A DNA stretch of 64,000 bases from Ramlibacter sp. WS9 (GTDB lineage Bacteria; Pseudomonadota; Gammaproteobacteria; Burkholderiales; Burkholderiaceae_C): contig NZ_RKMB01000008.1 in NCBI RefSeq assembly GCF_003797765.1, positions 62,001-126,000 on the forward strand, given 5' to 3'. A model generated the notes under the pieces. It worked only from the letters and a program-made list of their open reading frames with translations, did no database searches and was not told the origin of the DNA. Shown piece by piece: positions 44,148 through 53,760 of the stretch; the stretch's first letter is position 1; every line of letters starts with the position of its first letter. The translations under genes and the position numbers were made by a program.

Positions 44148-44822
44148 ATGAAACTGCTTCTGGTTGAAGACGATGCGTCGATGCAAGCTGCACTGCAAAG
44201 AGCGCTGGGCCGGCGCGGCATGGACATCACCGTCTGCGGTGATGGGGCGCAGGCGCTGGCACGCTGGCATGCCGCTGCACCCGACGTGGTGCTGCTCGAC
44301 CTGACACTCCCGGGCCTCGATGGTCTGCAGGTGCTCGAGCAGGCCCGCAAGGGCGGCCTCACCACTCCCGTGCTCATCCTCACGGCGCGAGGCACGGTGG
44401 GGGACCGGATCATCGGGCTCAACACCGGGGCCGACGACTACCTGGCCAAGCCCTTCGACCTGGACGAGCTGGAGGCACGGCTGCGCGCCTTGCACCGGCG
44501 CCGCCCCGCCGCCGGCACCGCCGCGCCTCCGCATGACGTGGGCAGCTTGCGCTACGACCGCGACAGCGGCGCCATCTACCATGGCAACGAGGTGCTGGAA
44601 CTGACGCCGCGCGAACTGGCGTTGCTGCAGGCGCTGATGGCCAAGCCCGGCCACGCGGTGAGCAAGGAAAGACTTTTTGAGCTGGTCTTTCCGGGCGAAT
44701 CGGACGTGCAATATGAAGCCGTGGAGGTGGTGGTCTATCGCCTGCGCAAGAAGCTGGGCGCGACGGGCGTCAAGCTGGTGACGCTGCGCGGCCTGGGCTA
44801 CCTGCTCAAGGCCCAAGGATGA
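44148..44822 (+). CDS. tctD: Response regulator, OmpR type (TctD-like)
   Basis: This 224-residue two-component regulator has Asp51 in VVLLDLTLPG as the phosphoryl acceptor, Lys101 in YLAKPFD, and a C-terminal winged helix (LTPRELALLQALM, then EAVEVVVYRLRKKL and LRGLGYLL). Its stop overlaps the kinase start as ATGA. Its divergent position from tctCBA suggests it activates that operon, as TctD does elsewhere. Confidence 0.92.
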   Translation: MKLLLVEDDASMQAALQRALGRRGMDITVCGDGAQALARWHAAAPDVVLLDLTLPGLDGLQVLEQARKGGLTTPVLILTARGTVGDRIIGLNTGADDYLAKPFDLDELEARLRALHRRRPAAGTAAPPHDVGSLRYDRDSGAIYHGNEVLELTPRELALLQALMAKPGHAVSKERLFELVFPGESDVQYEAVEVVVYRLRKKLGATGVKLVTLRGLGYLLKAQG

Positions 44823-46237
44823 CGCCACCGCGGCGTGCCATCTCGCTTAGGCGCTATTTGCTGCTGGGCATCTTGCTGCCCGTCGGGTTGTTCGTGGTGG
44901 TCAATGCCGTGAGCCTCTACCGGCAGACGCTGGATGCAGTCAACGTCGCCTACGACCGCACCCTGCTCGCTTCCGCCAAATCGATAGGCGAACTGCTCGA
45001 CGTGAAGGGCTTCGACGAAGACGCCCAGTTGCGCGTCACCGTGCCGTATGCAGCCCTGGAAGCTTTCGAAGCCGACAACCAGAGCCGCATGTTCTACCGC
45101 GTGTCCACGCAGAAAGGTGCACTGGTGTCGGGCTTCGGCGACCTGCCGTTCTGGCAAGGCCGACTGCCTGAGCGCAACACCTATGCCGCGCTGGTGGACT
45201 TTTATGACGACAGCTTCCAGGGAGAGGCCGTCCGCGTCGCCGTGCTGTTGCAGCCGGTGGCCGGACAGAACGGCCGCGCCATGGCGGTCATCCAGGTCGC
45301 CGAGACGCTGGAGCTGCGCCGCACCCTCACGCGCAAGATCCTGATCGATACGCTCTGGCGCCAGGCCGTGCTGGTGGCAGTGATTGCGCTGGTGGCTGTG
45401 GTCGTGGTGCAGCGCGCGACGCGGCCGGTGCGCAGGCTCAGCAGCGAACTGCAGGCACGGCCCGAGGGCGACCTCACGCCCATCTCGGCGGCCGACGCGC
45501 CCCGGGAGTTGCTGCCGCTGGTCGACGCGACCAACCAGGTGATGACACGGCTGGCCCACCTGCTGGACAACCAGAAACGTTTCGTCCGTGACACCTCGCA
45601 CCAGCTACGCACGCCGCTGGCGGTGCTGAAGACGCAGGTGCAATCGGCATTGCGCGGCGACGTCGAGCCGCGGCAAGCCTTGCTGGAGATCTACGACACG
45701 GTCGAGCGAGCCACCGTGCTGGCCAACCAGATGCTCTCGCTGGCCAAGGTCGAACAATTGCGCCAGCAGCCGGACGAATCCGTGAACGACTTCGACGAGG
45801 TGGTTCGCTCGATCGCGCTGGAGCTGTCGCCCCTGATCGCCGACAAGGACATCGACTTCGAGATCGCGACCATGAGCGCGCCCGTGCGCTCGCACGATTG
45901 GATGCTGCGCGAACTCACCCGCAACCTGCTGCACAACGCCATCAAGCACTCGCCGGTCGGCGGCGCGCTGGCCGTGCAGGTCGTCACCGACGCCAACTCC
46001 GTCGCGCTGACGATCGCGGACAGCGGGCCCGGCATCCCCGCTGAGCTGCGAGCCCGGCTGTTCCAGCCGTTCTCACCCGGCAACGCGCGCAGCGGCTCGG
46101 GGCTGGGCCTGGCGATCTGCCATGAGATCGTACGCGCGCTCGGCGGCACGATCACGCTGGAAAATCGTGAAACACATGGCCACATCGACGGCCTGGACGC
46201 CACCGTGCGGCTGCCGCTGGCGGAGAATATCCAGTAA
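44819..46237 (+). CDS. tctE: Sensor histidine kinase (TctE-like)
   Basis: This 472-residue inner-membrane kinase has an N-terminal helix, a periplasmic domain of about 150 residues, a second helix (about 183-198), a HAMP-like segment, the phospho-His261 in RDTSHQLRTPL and a HATPase domain with NLLHNAIKHS, IADSGPGIP and GSGLGLAI boxes. The periplasmic domain is the 2CSK_N/TctE type. It phosphorylates the adjacent regulator in response to the transported acid, by analogy. Confidence 0.93.
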   Translation: MTPPRRAISLRRYLLLGILLPVGLFVVVNAVSLYRQTLDAVNVAYDRTLLASAKSIGELLDVKGFDEDAQLRVTVPYAALEAFEADNQSRMFYRVSTQKGALVSGFGDLPFWQGRLPERNTYAALVDFYDDSFQGEAVRVAVLLQPVAGQNGRAMAVIQVAETLELRRTLTRKILIDTLWRQAVLVAVIALVAVVVVQRATRPVRRLSSELQARPEGDLTPISAADAPRELLPLVDATNQVMTRLAHLLDNQKRFVRDTSHQLRTPLAVLKTQVQSALRGDVEPRQALLEIYDTVERATVLANQMLSLAKVEQLRQQPDESVNDFDEVVRSIALELSPLIADKDIDFEIATMSAPVRSHDWMLRELTRNLLHNAIKHSPVGGALAVQVVTDANSVALTIADSGPGIPAELRARLFQPFSPGNARSGSGLGLAICHEIVRALGGTITLENRETHGHIDGLDATVRLPLAENIQ

Positions 46238-46660
46238 ATGGAAAAACTGCGTATCGACAAGTGGCTGTGGGCGGCGCGCTTCTACAAGACCCGGACGCTC
46301 GCCAGTGACGAGGTGGTCAAGGGCCGCGTGGAGGTCAACGGCCAGGAGGTCAAGGCGGCGCGCGAAGTGAAGGTCGGCGACACAGTGGCGGTGCGGCAAG
46401 GCCCGGTCACGCGCACCGTGGTGGTCAAAGGCTTGTCCGGCATGCGTGGCCCCGCCCCCGTGGCGCAGCAGCTCTACGAGGAAACGCCGGAGAGCCTCAA
46501 GGCGCGCGAGCAAGCCGCGGAACAGCGCCGCCTCTCGCCCGAGCCCGCCCATTCGATAGAACAAGGCCGGCCCACCAAGCGCGGTCGGCGTGAACTGGAT
46601 GATGCTCAGCGCGGTTGGGGCGACCGGTGGAGTGCTTCGGTGGACGAGGACAAGGCGTAG
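46238..46660 (+). CDS. hslR: S4-domain RNA-binding protein, Hsp15/HslR type
   Basis: This 140-residue protein starts directly after the kinase stop (TAAATG). The S4 domain begins MEKLRIDKWLWAARFYKTR, as in Hsp15, which binds stalled 50S subunits that carry peptidyl-tRNA. The C-terminal half is charged and low in hydrophobic residues. The close spacing suggests read-through from tctDE, though the functions are unrelated. It is followed by a long repeat-filled gap. Confidence 0.9.
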   Translation: MEKLRIDKWLWAARFYKTRTLASDEVVKGRVEVNGQEVKAAREVKVGDTVAVRQGPVTRTVVVKGLSGMRGPAPVAQQLYEETPESLKAREQAAEQRRLSPEPAHSIEQGRPTKRGRRELDDAQRGWGDRWSASVDEDKA

Positions 46661-46725
46661 TCCTCGGGATTGTCGTGCCGGACTTGATCTGGCATCCATG
46701 ACTTTCGGTCTTCCTCGCGTCGCGC

Positions 46726-46946
46726 CAGGCGGTGCCCGGCAGAGCCTCACACTGCGGCGGTCGACGCGTCGCGCCGACTTCGCTGAGATTCTTGGCCCGG
46801 AGCCGGCGCCGTACAACTCACAGATCGCCTAAGGCCGATCTGTTCGGACAAGTCCGGCGAGTCAGTCAACGAAGCGCGCAAGCGCGCCCGGCCCCGGTCC
46901 AAGAATCTCAGCCACCACAGAGATCGGCCCTGCCGGGCACCGCCTG
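46726..46946 (+). repeat. Structured palindromic element, family II, copy 1
   Basis: Terminal inverted repeats CAGGCGGTGCCCGGCA and TGCCGGGCACCGCCTG are perfect over 16 bases. GCTGAGATTCTTGG (46782-46795) pairs with CCAAGAATCTCAGC (46899-46912). The apical hairpin CAGATCG-CCTAAGGC-CGATCTG and a CGGACAAGTCCG hairpin follow. Copy 2 keeps all these stems with changed bases. Confidence 0.8.
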
Positions 46947-47047
46947 ACGCGACATCCAACGTGTGGGCGGGCGTTGCATTGGAAACCCTCACTCGATCGA
47001 GACTCGCCGGCGCGTGATCATCGCGCGCCAGCAATCTCCCAGAGCGG

Positions 47048-47273
47048 CAGGCGGTGCCCGGCAAGGGCGATCTGTGTGAGCGGCTGGGATTTCCGGCCTG
47101 AGGCCGGAGCGCGCCTTGGCGCGCCTCGTCAACTGACTCGCCGGACTTGTCCGAGCAAAGCGGCCTTAGGCGCTTTGCGAGTTGTACGGCGCCGGCCTCA
47201 GGCCGGAAATCCCAGCGAAGTCGGCGCGATAGCGCCGACCGCCACACCGTGAGCCCTTGCCGGGCACCGCCTG
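47048..47273 (-). repeat. Structured palindromic element, family II, copy 2 (inverted)
   Basis: It has the same 16-base termini as copy 1. The long stem at 47083-47107 pairs perfectly with 47192-47216 over 25 bases. The apical hairpin reads GCAAAGCG-CCTAAGGC-CGCTTTGC. Read on the minus strand the element aligns with copy 1 along its full length, with most differences lying in paired positions. Confidence 0.8.
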
Positions 47274-47355
47274 CCGCGACGCGAGGATGAACGAGTGCGG
47301 TCCCGCCCCACCATGGATGCCGAATCAAGTCCAGCATGACAATCCTTCGAACTGC

Positions 47356-49956
47356 CTAGGCAACAGCCGCAAGTTGCGCACGCCTGCGCAGCCGCAGACC
47401 TTGCGTCCACCACACAGCCAAGCCCAGCAAGGCCGCCGGGATGAACACCCAGTGCTGCGACGGACGGTCGGGGTTCGGCAATTTCAGTTCGGCGATCTTG
47501 TAGCCCTGTTCCAGGCCGAGCTTCTTGGCCCGGCTGCCGAACTTGACTTGCGCCACTTCGAGCTCGCTGCCCAACTGGCTGAGCGTCACGCCCGCGTCCC
47601 GCAGGCGGTCACGTCCCGTGGCGCCCTTGCCCATCGGAATCGCGACGGTCTTGGTCTGCGGCTTGCCGTCCAGCGTTTCGCCGGCGATGCCGACCACCAG
47701 CCATTCGTCTTCGGCGAGGCCATCGGCAACCTTGTAGATGTCGGCGGCGGGCGCCTTCACATATTTCGGCGAAAAGCGGTCGATCACCCAATCCGGCCGG
47801 AAGAAGAGGAACGTCGCCACCAGCAGCATGCCGACTTCGAGCCAGGTGCACCGCGTGCGAAACCATCGCATTGTCGCGGCGGCGAAGAGCAGCGAAGCCG
47901 CCATGCCCGTCACGCAGACCAGCACCACTTCGGCCGGCGACCCGACGCCGATCAAAAGAATCTGCGGGTTGAAGATGAAGACGAACGGAAGCACTGTGGT
48001 GCGCAGGCTGTACCAGGTCGCCTGCCACCCGGTCGCATTCGGGTCCTCGCCGGAAATCGCGGCCGCGGCGTAGGAGGCCAGGCCAACCGGTGGCGTTACG
48101 TCGGCCAGGATGCCGAAATAGAACACGAACAGGTGCACCGCGATCAGCGGGATCACCAAGCCACTGCGCGCGCCGAGTTCCACGATCACGGGCGCCATCA
48201 GCGTCGCGACCAGGATGTAGTTGGCCGTGGTCGGCACGCCGGCGCCGATCAACAGGCAGATGAACGCCGTGAGGAACAGCATCACCAGCACGTTGCCGGC
48301 CGACACCAGTTCGACGAAGTCCGTCATCATGAGGCCCATGCCCGTGAGGGTGATCGCGCCCACGATGAGGCCCGCGCTCGCACAGGCCACGCCGATCCCG
48401 ATCATGTTGCGCGCGCCCAGGACCAGGCCCTTCCACAAGTCCCGCACGCCGCGCATGAACGCTGCCGCGACCGGATCAGCCAAGCCGGTTGGCCTGAAGA
48501 CCGACAGCATCACGGGCTGCAGCAACACCATCGCAATCGTGGTGACCGTCGCCCAGAAGGCCGACAGGCCCGGCGACAACTCCTCCACCATCAGCGCCCA
48601 CAGCAGTACAACGACGGGAATGAAGAAGTGCAGCCCCGCGCGCACCGTGGGCCAGGGCAGCGGCAGCTTGACGTCCGTGGCCAGCGGGTCGTCGATGGGA
48701 ACATCGGGATAGCGCGAGGAGTACGCCATCGACGCGACATAGGCCACGCCGCACAGTGCCGCCAATGCCCACCCGGCCTTGTCACCCGCGGCCCATTGCA
48801 CCGCGGTGATGACGTAGTAGATGGCCGCGCATGCAGCAGCCGTGCCCGCGAGACCCAGGGCCCAACCGATGCCGCGCTCGTGCCAGGTGGGTTGGCGCTC
48901 GCGGGTCAACGGCTTCAGGTCGTACTTCAGCGCTTCGAGATGCACGATGTAGAACAGCGCCACATACGAAATGATGGCGGGCAGCGCCGCGTGCTTGATG
49001 ATCTCCGAGTACGGGATGCCCACGTACTCCACCATCAGAAAGGCCGCCGCGCCCATCACCGGCGGCATGATCTGGCCATTGATGGATGACGCGGCTTCGA
49101 TGGCCCCGGCCTTCACGCCGGAGTAGCCCGTGCGCTTCATCAGCGGGATCGTGAAGATGCCGCCGGACACCACGTTGGACACCGACGAGCCGGACACGAT
49201 GCCGTTGAGCGCGGAAGAAACCACGGCCACCTTGGCTGGGCCGCCGCGCAAATGGCCCAGGGTCGCGAGTGACACCTGCAGCATGTAGTTGCCCGCGCCC
49301 GCGATGTCCAGCAGCGTGCCGAACAGCACGAACAGGAAGATGAACTGCACCGAAACGCCGAGCGCTACGCCGTACACGCCTTCCGTCGTCAGCCACATGT
49401 GCGAGATGAAACGCGAGAGCGACACACCGCGATGCTGGATCGCTTCGGGCATGTAAGGCCCGAGGAACACGAACGCGATGAACACGCCGGTAGTCACCAG
49501 CATGCCGAAGCCCATGGCCCGACGGGTTGCCTCCAGCATGATCGCCACACCCGTCAGGCCCACCACCACGTCCATCGTGGTGGGCGAACCGGGGCGCATC
49601 GCCAGTTCCTTGTAGAACAGGAACAGGTAGGCCGCACAGAACGCGCCGACCAGCGCGAGCAACCAATCGCTCCATGGGATGACGGTGCGCGACGATTGCT
49701 TGAACGCGGGGAAGGCGCAGAACGCCAGGAACACCGCGAAGGCCAGGTGGACCGCCCTCGCCTCCGTGTCGTTCAGGATGCCGAAGCCAAAGGTGAACGG
49801 CAGCGGCGACGCATACCAGACCTGGAACAGCGACCACAGCGCCGCGAGGATCGCCAGCCCGATGCCGACGGCGCCGCCCGGTTCGCGCCCGCCGAGGTCG
49901 GCCTCCTTGACGAGCTGGTCGAGGTCCTCGGCGGAGTGCTTTTCAAGCTGCGCCAT
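47356..49956 (-). CDS. TRAP transporter permease, fused 4TM/12TM type with DUF3394
   Basis: This 866-residue inner-membrane protein fuses the small (DctQ-like) and large (DctM-like) TRAP subunits. Segments such as NGIVSGSSVSNVVSGGIFTIPLMKR and GAGVPTTANYILVATLMAPVI are typical of the TAXI-associated fused permeases. The C-terminal 150 residues (from about 710) resemble DUF3394. It works with the TAXI binding protein encoded 15 bases upstream. Uptake of a carboxylate or amino acid is inferred from the neighbouring aminotransferase and dehydrogenase. Confidence 0.93.
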   Translation of the reverse strand: MAQLEKHSAEDLDQLVKEADLGGREPGGAVGIGLAILAALWSLFQVWYASPLPFTFGFGILNDTEARAVHLAFAVFLAFCAFPAFKQSSRTVIPWSDWLLALVGAFCAAYLFLFYKELAMRPGSPTTMDVVVGLTGVAIMLEATRRAMGFGMLVTTGVFIAFVFLGPYMPEAIQHRGVSLSRFISHMWLTTEGVYGVALGVSVQFIFLFVLFGTLLDIAGAGNYMLQVSLATLGHLRGGPAKVAVVSSALNGIVSGSSVSNVVSGGIFTIPLMKRTGYSGVKAGAIEAASSINGQIMPPVMGAAAFLMVEYVGIPYSEIIKHAALPAIISYVALFYIVHLEALKYDLKPLTRERQPTWHERGIGWALGLAGTAAACAAIYYVITAVQWAAGDKAGWALAALCGVAYVASMAYSSRYPDVPIDDPLATDVKLPLPWPTVRAGLHFFIPVVVLLWALMVEELSPGLSAFWATVTTIAMVLLQPVMLSVFRPTGLADPVAAAFMRGVRDLWKGLVLGARNMIGIGVACASAGLIVGAITLTGMGLMMTDFVELVSAGNVLVMLFLTAFICLLIGAGVPTTANYILVATLMAPVIVELGARSGLVIPLIAVHLFVFYFGILADVTPPVGLASYAAAAISGEDPNATGWQATWYSLRTTVLPFVFIFNPQILLIGVGSPAEVVLVCVTGMAASLLFAAATMRWFRTRCTWLEVGMLLVATFLFFRPDWVIDRFSPKYVKAPAADIYKVADGLAEDEWLVVGIAGETLDGKPQTKTVAIPMGKGATGRDRLRDAGVTLSQLGSELEVAQVKFGSRAKKLGLEQGYKIAELKLPNPDRPSQHWVFIPAALLGLAVWWTQGLRLRRRAQLAAVA

Positions 49957-49971
49957 GGCCGAGCGCGCGCC

Positions 49972-50952
49972 TTACTTGATCCAGCCCTTTTCCTTGTAGT
50001 AGCGCACCGCCCCCTCGTGCAGGGGCGCGGACAGTCCATCCTTCACCATGCTCTCGGGCTTCAGGTGCGCCAGCGCGGGGTGGAGCTTCTTGAACTCGTC
50101 GAAGTTGTCGAACACAGCCTTGACCACCTGGTAAACCGTATCCGGCGGCGTCTTGGCAGACGCCACGACGGTGGCCAGCACGCCATAGGTGTTGGTCGCG
50201 TCCGGGTTACCAGGGTACAGGCCACCGGGGATCGTGGCCTTGGCGTAATACGGCTTTTCGGCGATCAGCTTGTCGACCGCCGGGCCGGTCACCGACACCA
50301 GCTTGGCGCCGCAACTCGTCGTCGGATCCTGGATGTTGGCACTGGGGTGGCCCACGCCATAGAAGAAACCGTCGATCTTGCCGTCGCACAGCGCCGGGCC
50401 ATGTTCGTCGGCCTTGAGTTCGGAGGCGAGCGAGAAGTCGCTCAGCTTCCAGCCCATCGAGGCGAGCAGTTCCTCCATCGATGCGCGCGTGCCCGAGCCG
50501 GGGTTGCCGACGTTGAAGCGCTTGCCCTTGAAATCGGTGAATGCCTTGATGTTGGCCTCTTTGCGCGCGAGCACCGTGAAGGGCTCGGGATGCACGGAGA
50601 ACACCGCGCGCTGGTCGCCCCAGGCGCCCGCGTCCTTGAACTGGCCCAGGCCCTTGGTCGCGTTGTATTGCACGTCCGATTGCGTGAAGCCCAGGTCGAG
50701 CTCGCCGGCCTTGATGGTGTTGACGTTGAAAACCGAACCGCCCGTCGATTCCACCGAGCAGCGGATGCCATGCTTGGCGCGGTCCTTGTTCACGAGGCGG
50801 CAGATCGCGCCGCCGGCCGCGTAGTAGACGCCGGTGACGCCGCCGGTGCCTATCGTGACGAACTTCTGCTGCGCGAAGGCGGGCACGGCGGCCAGCGTGG
50901 CCGACAGGGCGGCCGCGGTGGCCAGCGCATGGAACACGAATTTGCGGGACAT
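49972..50952 (-). CDS. TAXI family TRAP transporter binding protein
   Basis: This 326-residue periplasmic protein starts at 50952 ([18 protein letters not shown]) with AGGAG 8 bases upstream and a signal peptide ending PAFAQ. The TAXI pattern is clear: [20 protein letters not shown], then [19 protein letters not shown] and [16 protein letters not shown]. It delivers the ligand to the fused TRAP permease. It lies 24 bases after the aminotransferase gene. Confidence 0.94.
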   Translation of the reverse strand: MSRKFVFHALATAAALSATLAAVPAFAQQKFVTIGTGGVTGVYYAAGGAICRLVNKDRAKHGIRCSVESTGGSVFNVNTIKAGELDLGFTQSDVQYNATKGLGQFKDAGAWGDQRAVFSVHPEPFTVLARKEANIKAFTDFKGKRFNVGNPGSGTRASMEELLASMGWKLSDFSLASELKADEHGPALCDGKIDGFFYGVGHPSANIQDPTTSCGAKLVSVTGPAVDKLIAEKPYYAKATIPGGLYPGNPDATNTYGVLATVVASAKTPPDTVYQVVKAVFDNFDEFKKLHPALAHLKPESMVKDGLSAPLHEGAVRYYKEKGWIK

Positions 50953-50976
50953 GTGAACGACTCCTGGGTTGAACAA

Positions 50977-52311
50977 TCAGATGGATTGGGTGGCGGCCTG
51001 GATCGCGGCGGCGAGTCGCTGCGCGATGAGCGTCAGGTCGGCATCGCCGGCGATGAAGGGTGGCGCCAGCAATACGTGGTCACCATAGCGGCCATCCACG
51101 GTGCCGCCCATCGGGTAAACCATCAAGCCCCGCGCGAAGGCTTCGCGCTTGATGCGCGCGTGCAATTGCGCAGCGGGATCGAACGGCGTTTTGGCCGCGC
51201 GGTCCTTCACCAGCTCGACGCCCCAGAAGAGGCCGCGGCCGCGGATGTCGCCGACGTGGGGATGACCGTCGAAAGCATCGTTGAGCAGTGCTTGCAGCTT
51301 CGCGCCGCTCTCATGCACGCGTTGCAGCAAGCCGTCGCGCTCGATGACCTTCTGCACGGCGAGCGCCGCGGCGCACGCGACTGCGTGCCCCAGGTAGGTA
51401 TGGCCGTGCTGGAAGAAGCCGGATCCCTCGGCCATCGCATCGACTACTTTCTTCTGCGCCAGCACCGCGCCGATCGGCTGGTAGCCGCCGCCGAGTCCCT
51501 TGGCGATGACCATCAGGTCGGGAACCACGCCCTCCTGCTCGCAGGCGTGCAGCGTGCCGGTGCGCCCCATGCCGCACATCACCTCGTCCAGGATCAGCAG
51601 CACGCCGTGCCGGTCGCACACTTCACGCACTGCCTTGAAGTAGCCGGGCACTGGCGCCAGGACGCCCGCGGTCGCGCCGCCCACGGTTTCGGCGACGAAG
51701 GCAATCACGCTATCAGGCCCCAGCCGCTGGATCGTGTCGTCGAGCTCGCCCGCCAACCGCGAGCCGTACTGTTCGGGCGTTTCGCCTTCGTGCATTTCGC
51801 GGTACGGGTAGCACGGCGAAACGTGCGTGGCGGGGATCAGGATCGGCGCGAACGGCTCGCGCCGCCACGCGTTGCCACCCACCGACAGCGCGCCCAGCGT
51901 GTTGCCGTGATAGCTCTGCCGGCGTGCGATGAAATGCCTTCGCTGCGGCTGCCCGATCTCCACGAAGTACTGGCGCGCCATCTTCATCGCGGCTTCGACG
52001 CCCTCGGAGCCACCGCTGACGAAGTAGGCATGGCTCATGCCCGCCGGCGCGCCCGCCACGAGCCGCTGCGCCAGCTCCTCAGCCACGTCGGTGGTGAAGA
52101 AGCTGGTGTGCGCGTACGCCAGCTTGTCGATCTGCACGTGCATCGCGGCGACCACGTCCGGGTGTCCGTGCCCAAGGCAGGAAACCGCCGCGCCGCCGGA
52201 GGCATCGAGGTATTGCTTTCCGCTGCTGTCCGTGAGGTACATGCCGCTTCCGGCGCTGGCGACAGGCGGTGTGTGGCGCAGGTGACGGTGGAAGACCTGA
52301 GTGCTTGTCAT
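50977..52311 (-). CDS. Class III (PLP-dependent) aminotransferase
   Basis: This 444-residue cytosolic enzyme belongs to the omega/class III aminotransferases. The PLP lysine is Lys271 in MVIAKGLGGGYQPIGAV. Other landmarks are GGSEGVEAAMKMARQ, QSYHGNTLGALSV and LILDEVMCGMGRTG. It is first in an operon with the TRAP importer and divergent from a D-amino-acid dehydrogenase gene, so it probably acts on the imported amino compound. The exact substrate cannot be told. Confidence 0.93.
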   Translation of the reverse strand: MTSTQVFHRHLRHTPPVASAGSGMYLTDSSGKQYLDASGGAAVSCLGHGHPDVVAAMHVQIDKLAYAHTSFFTTDVAEELAQRLVAGAPAGMSHAYFVSGGSEGVEAAMKMARQYFVEIGQPQRRHFIARRQSYHGNTLGALSVGGNAWRREPFAPILIPATHVSPCYPYREMHEGETPEQYGSRLAGELDDTIQRLGPDSVIAFVAETVGGATAGVLAPVPGYFKAVREVCDRHGVLLILDEVMCGMGRTGTLHACEQEGVVPDLMVIAKGLGGGYQPIGAVLAQKKVVDAMAEGSGFFQHGHTYLGHAVACAAALAVQKVIERDGLLQRVHESGAKLQALLNDAFDGHPHVGDIRGRGLFWGVELVKDRAAKTPFDPAAQLHARIKREAFARGLMVYPMGGTVDGRYGDHVLLAPPFIAGDADLTLIAQRLAAAIQAATQSI

Positions 52312-52500
52312 GGGCGAGGCCTGTCGATGCGGCGCAGTTTATGCACAAGCGCTGCGGCACGCGATGCCTTTTTCCCGCGAGCTCATAACGCCAATGCATG
52401 GGCGCCCCATGACTTTGCGCTATGGGGCATGCGGCCAAAAGCATTTCCCACGGCGGGCGCACTCTCCTACATTCGATGCGTCACACAACGGAGGCATTGC

Positions 52501-53760
52501 ATGCGGGTTTGCGTATTGGGTGCCGGCATCGTGGGCTTGGCCACAGCCTGGCAACTGCTGCAGGAAGGCCACGACGTCACCGTCGTCGACCGGGCGGGCG
52601 CGGGCGCCGGCGCGAGCGGCGCCAATGGCGCCCAACTGAGCTACGCCTATGTTCAGCCGCTGGCCGATCCGGGAATCTGGGCTCAGTTGCCGCGCCTGCT
52701 GCTGGCCAAGGATTCGCCGCTTGCGCTGCGGCCCCAGTGGGACGTCGACCAATGGCGCTGGGGCATCAGGTTCCTCGCGGCCTGCCGCACCGAGGTGTCG
52801 CAGCGGGGCACCACGCAACTGCTCGCGCTGGCGGCGGAAAGCCGCAGCGCCTTCGACGCGCTGCGAGCAGCGCACCACCTGGACTGCGACTTTTCGGCCA
52901 CCGGCAAGCTCGTGCTCTATGCAGACGAGCGCAGTTTCGCCGCGGCGCGCCGGCAACTGGCCTTGCAACAAAGCCTGGGCACGCAGCAAACGGCCGTGAG
53001 CGCGGCGGAGGCGCTCGCCATCGAACCGGCCTTGCAACACCATCGCTCCCGCATCGCGGGCGCGATCCACACGCCGGGTGAATGCGCGGCCGACTGCTAC
53101 AAGGTCTGCCAGGCGTTGCTGCGCCTGTTGCAGGCGAATGGAGCTCGTACGGTGTTCAGCGCCAACGTGTCGGGCGTGGTTGTCCGGGCGGGCCGCGCGG
53201 TCGCGGTGGAGACGGACACAGATGCGATCGACGCCGACGCCTTCGTGGTGGCGCTGGGCTCGGCCTCCAGCCGACTGGCACGGTCACTGGGTTTGTACCT
53301 GCCCGTCTACCCGCTGAAGGGGTACAGCATCACACTGCCCGCTTCCGGCACCGCCGCGCCACGCGTCAACGTGACGGACGCCGCGCGCAAGGTGGTGTTC
53401 GCACGGATAGGCCAGCGACTGCGGGTGGCGGGCATGGCCGAACTGGCGGGCGACGATCTATCGATCCCGTCCGCGCGCATCGGCAGCCTGGTCGCGGCGG
53501 CGCAGTCCGTCTTTCCCGGCTGCGCCGATTTCTCGCGCTACGAACCCTGGGCCGGGCTGCGGCCCGCGACGCCCGACGGTGTGCCCGTCATCGGTCCGCA
53601 CGCGCGAGGCCCGGCCAATCTGCTGTTCAACACCGGGCATGGCGCCTTGGGCTTCACGCTCGCCTTCGGCAGTGCGCGGCGTGTCGCGCGAATGCTGGCG
53701 GCCCAGCCGCATGCGCGCTTCAGTCCAGTTGCGCCAGCGCCTGCGCCATGCAGCGTGTGA
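52501..53760 (+). CDS. FAD-dependent D-amino acid dehydrogenase-like oxidoreductase
   Basis: This 419-residue DadA-like flavoprotein starts at the ATG at 52501 with GGAGG 6 bases upstream. The dinucleotide-binding motif is VLGAGIVGLATAWQLLQEGH, followed by GASGANGAQLSYAYVQPLAD as in DadA. The C-terminal WAGLRPATPDGVPVIGP and NTGHGALGFTLAFGSA segments complete the family. It would oxidatively deaminate a D-amino acid or related amine at the membrane. Its 3' end overlaps the convergent LysR gene by 41 bases. Confidence 0.92.
   Translation: MRVCVLGAGIVGLATAWQLLQEGHDVTVVDRAGAGAGASGANGAQLSYAYVQPLADPGIWAQLPRLLLAKDSPLALRPQWDVDQWRWGIRFLAACRTEVSQRGTTQLLALAAESRSAFDALRAAHHLDCDFSATGKLVLYADERSFAAARRQLALQQSLGTQQTAVSAAEALAIEPALQHHRSRIAGAIHTPGECAADCYKVCQALLRLLQANGARTVFSANVSGVVVRAGRAVAVETDTDAIDADAFVVALGSASSRLARSLGLYLPVYPLKGYSITLPASGTAAPRVNVTDAARKVVFARIGQRLRVAGMAELAGDDLSIPSARIGSLVAAAQSVFPGCADFSRYEPWAGLRPATPDGVPVIGPHARGPANLLFNTGHGALGFTLAFGSARRVARMLAAQPHARFSPVAPAPAPCSV

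Larger units (their letters stand above)
46661..47355. other. Gene-free stretch forming one large imperfect palindrome
   Basis: No credible gene is present. Outer arms at 46667-46700 and 47312-47344 are inverted copies of a REP-like word (TGCCGGACTTGATCTGGCAT). Inside them CCTCGCGTCGCG and CGCGACGCGAGG are also inverted. Two inverted 221-226 bp structured elements come next, and a 101-bp unique centre (46947-47047) lies between them. Confidence 0.75.

Noticed and set aside
47257..49089. 610-residue plus-strand open frame
   Set aside because: It begins inside the family II repeat and runs antisense to the TRAP permease; no protein-like pattern.
49399..52500. Open frame upstream of, and in frame with, the D-amino-acid dehydrogenase, giving a 1453-residue reading
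   Set aside because: It is antisense to three clear genes (TRAP permease, TAXI protein, aminotransferase), is His/Arg/Gln-rich with no domain, and the real gene has its own ATG and ribosome binding site at 52501.
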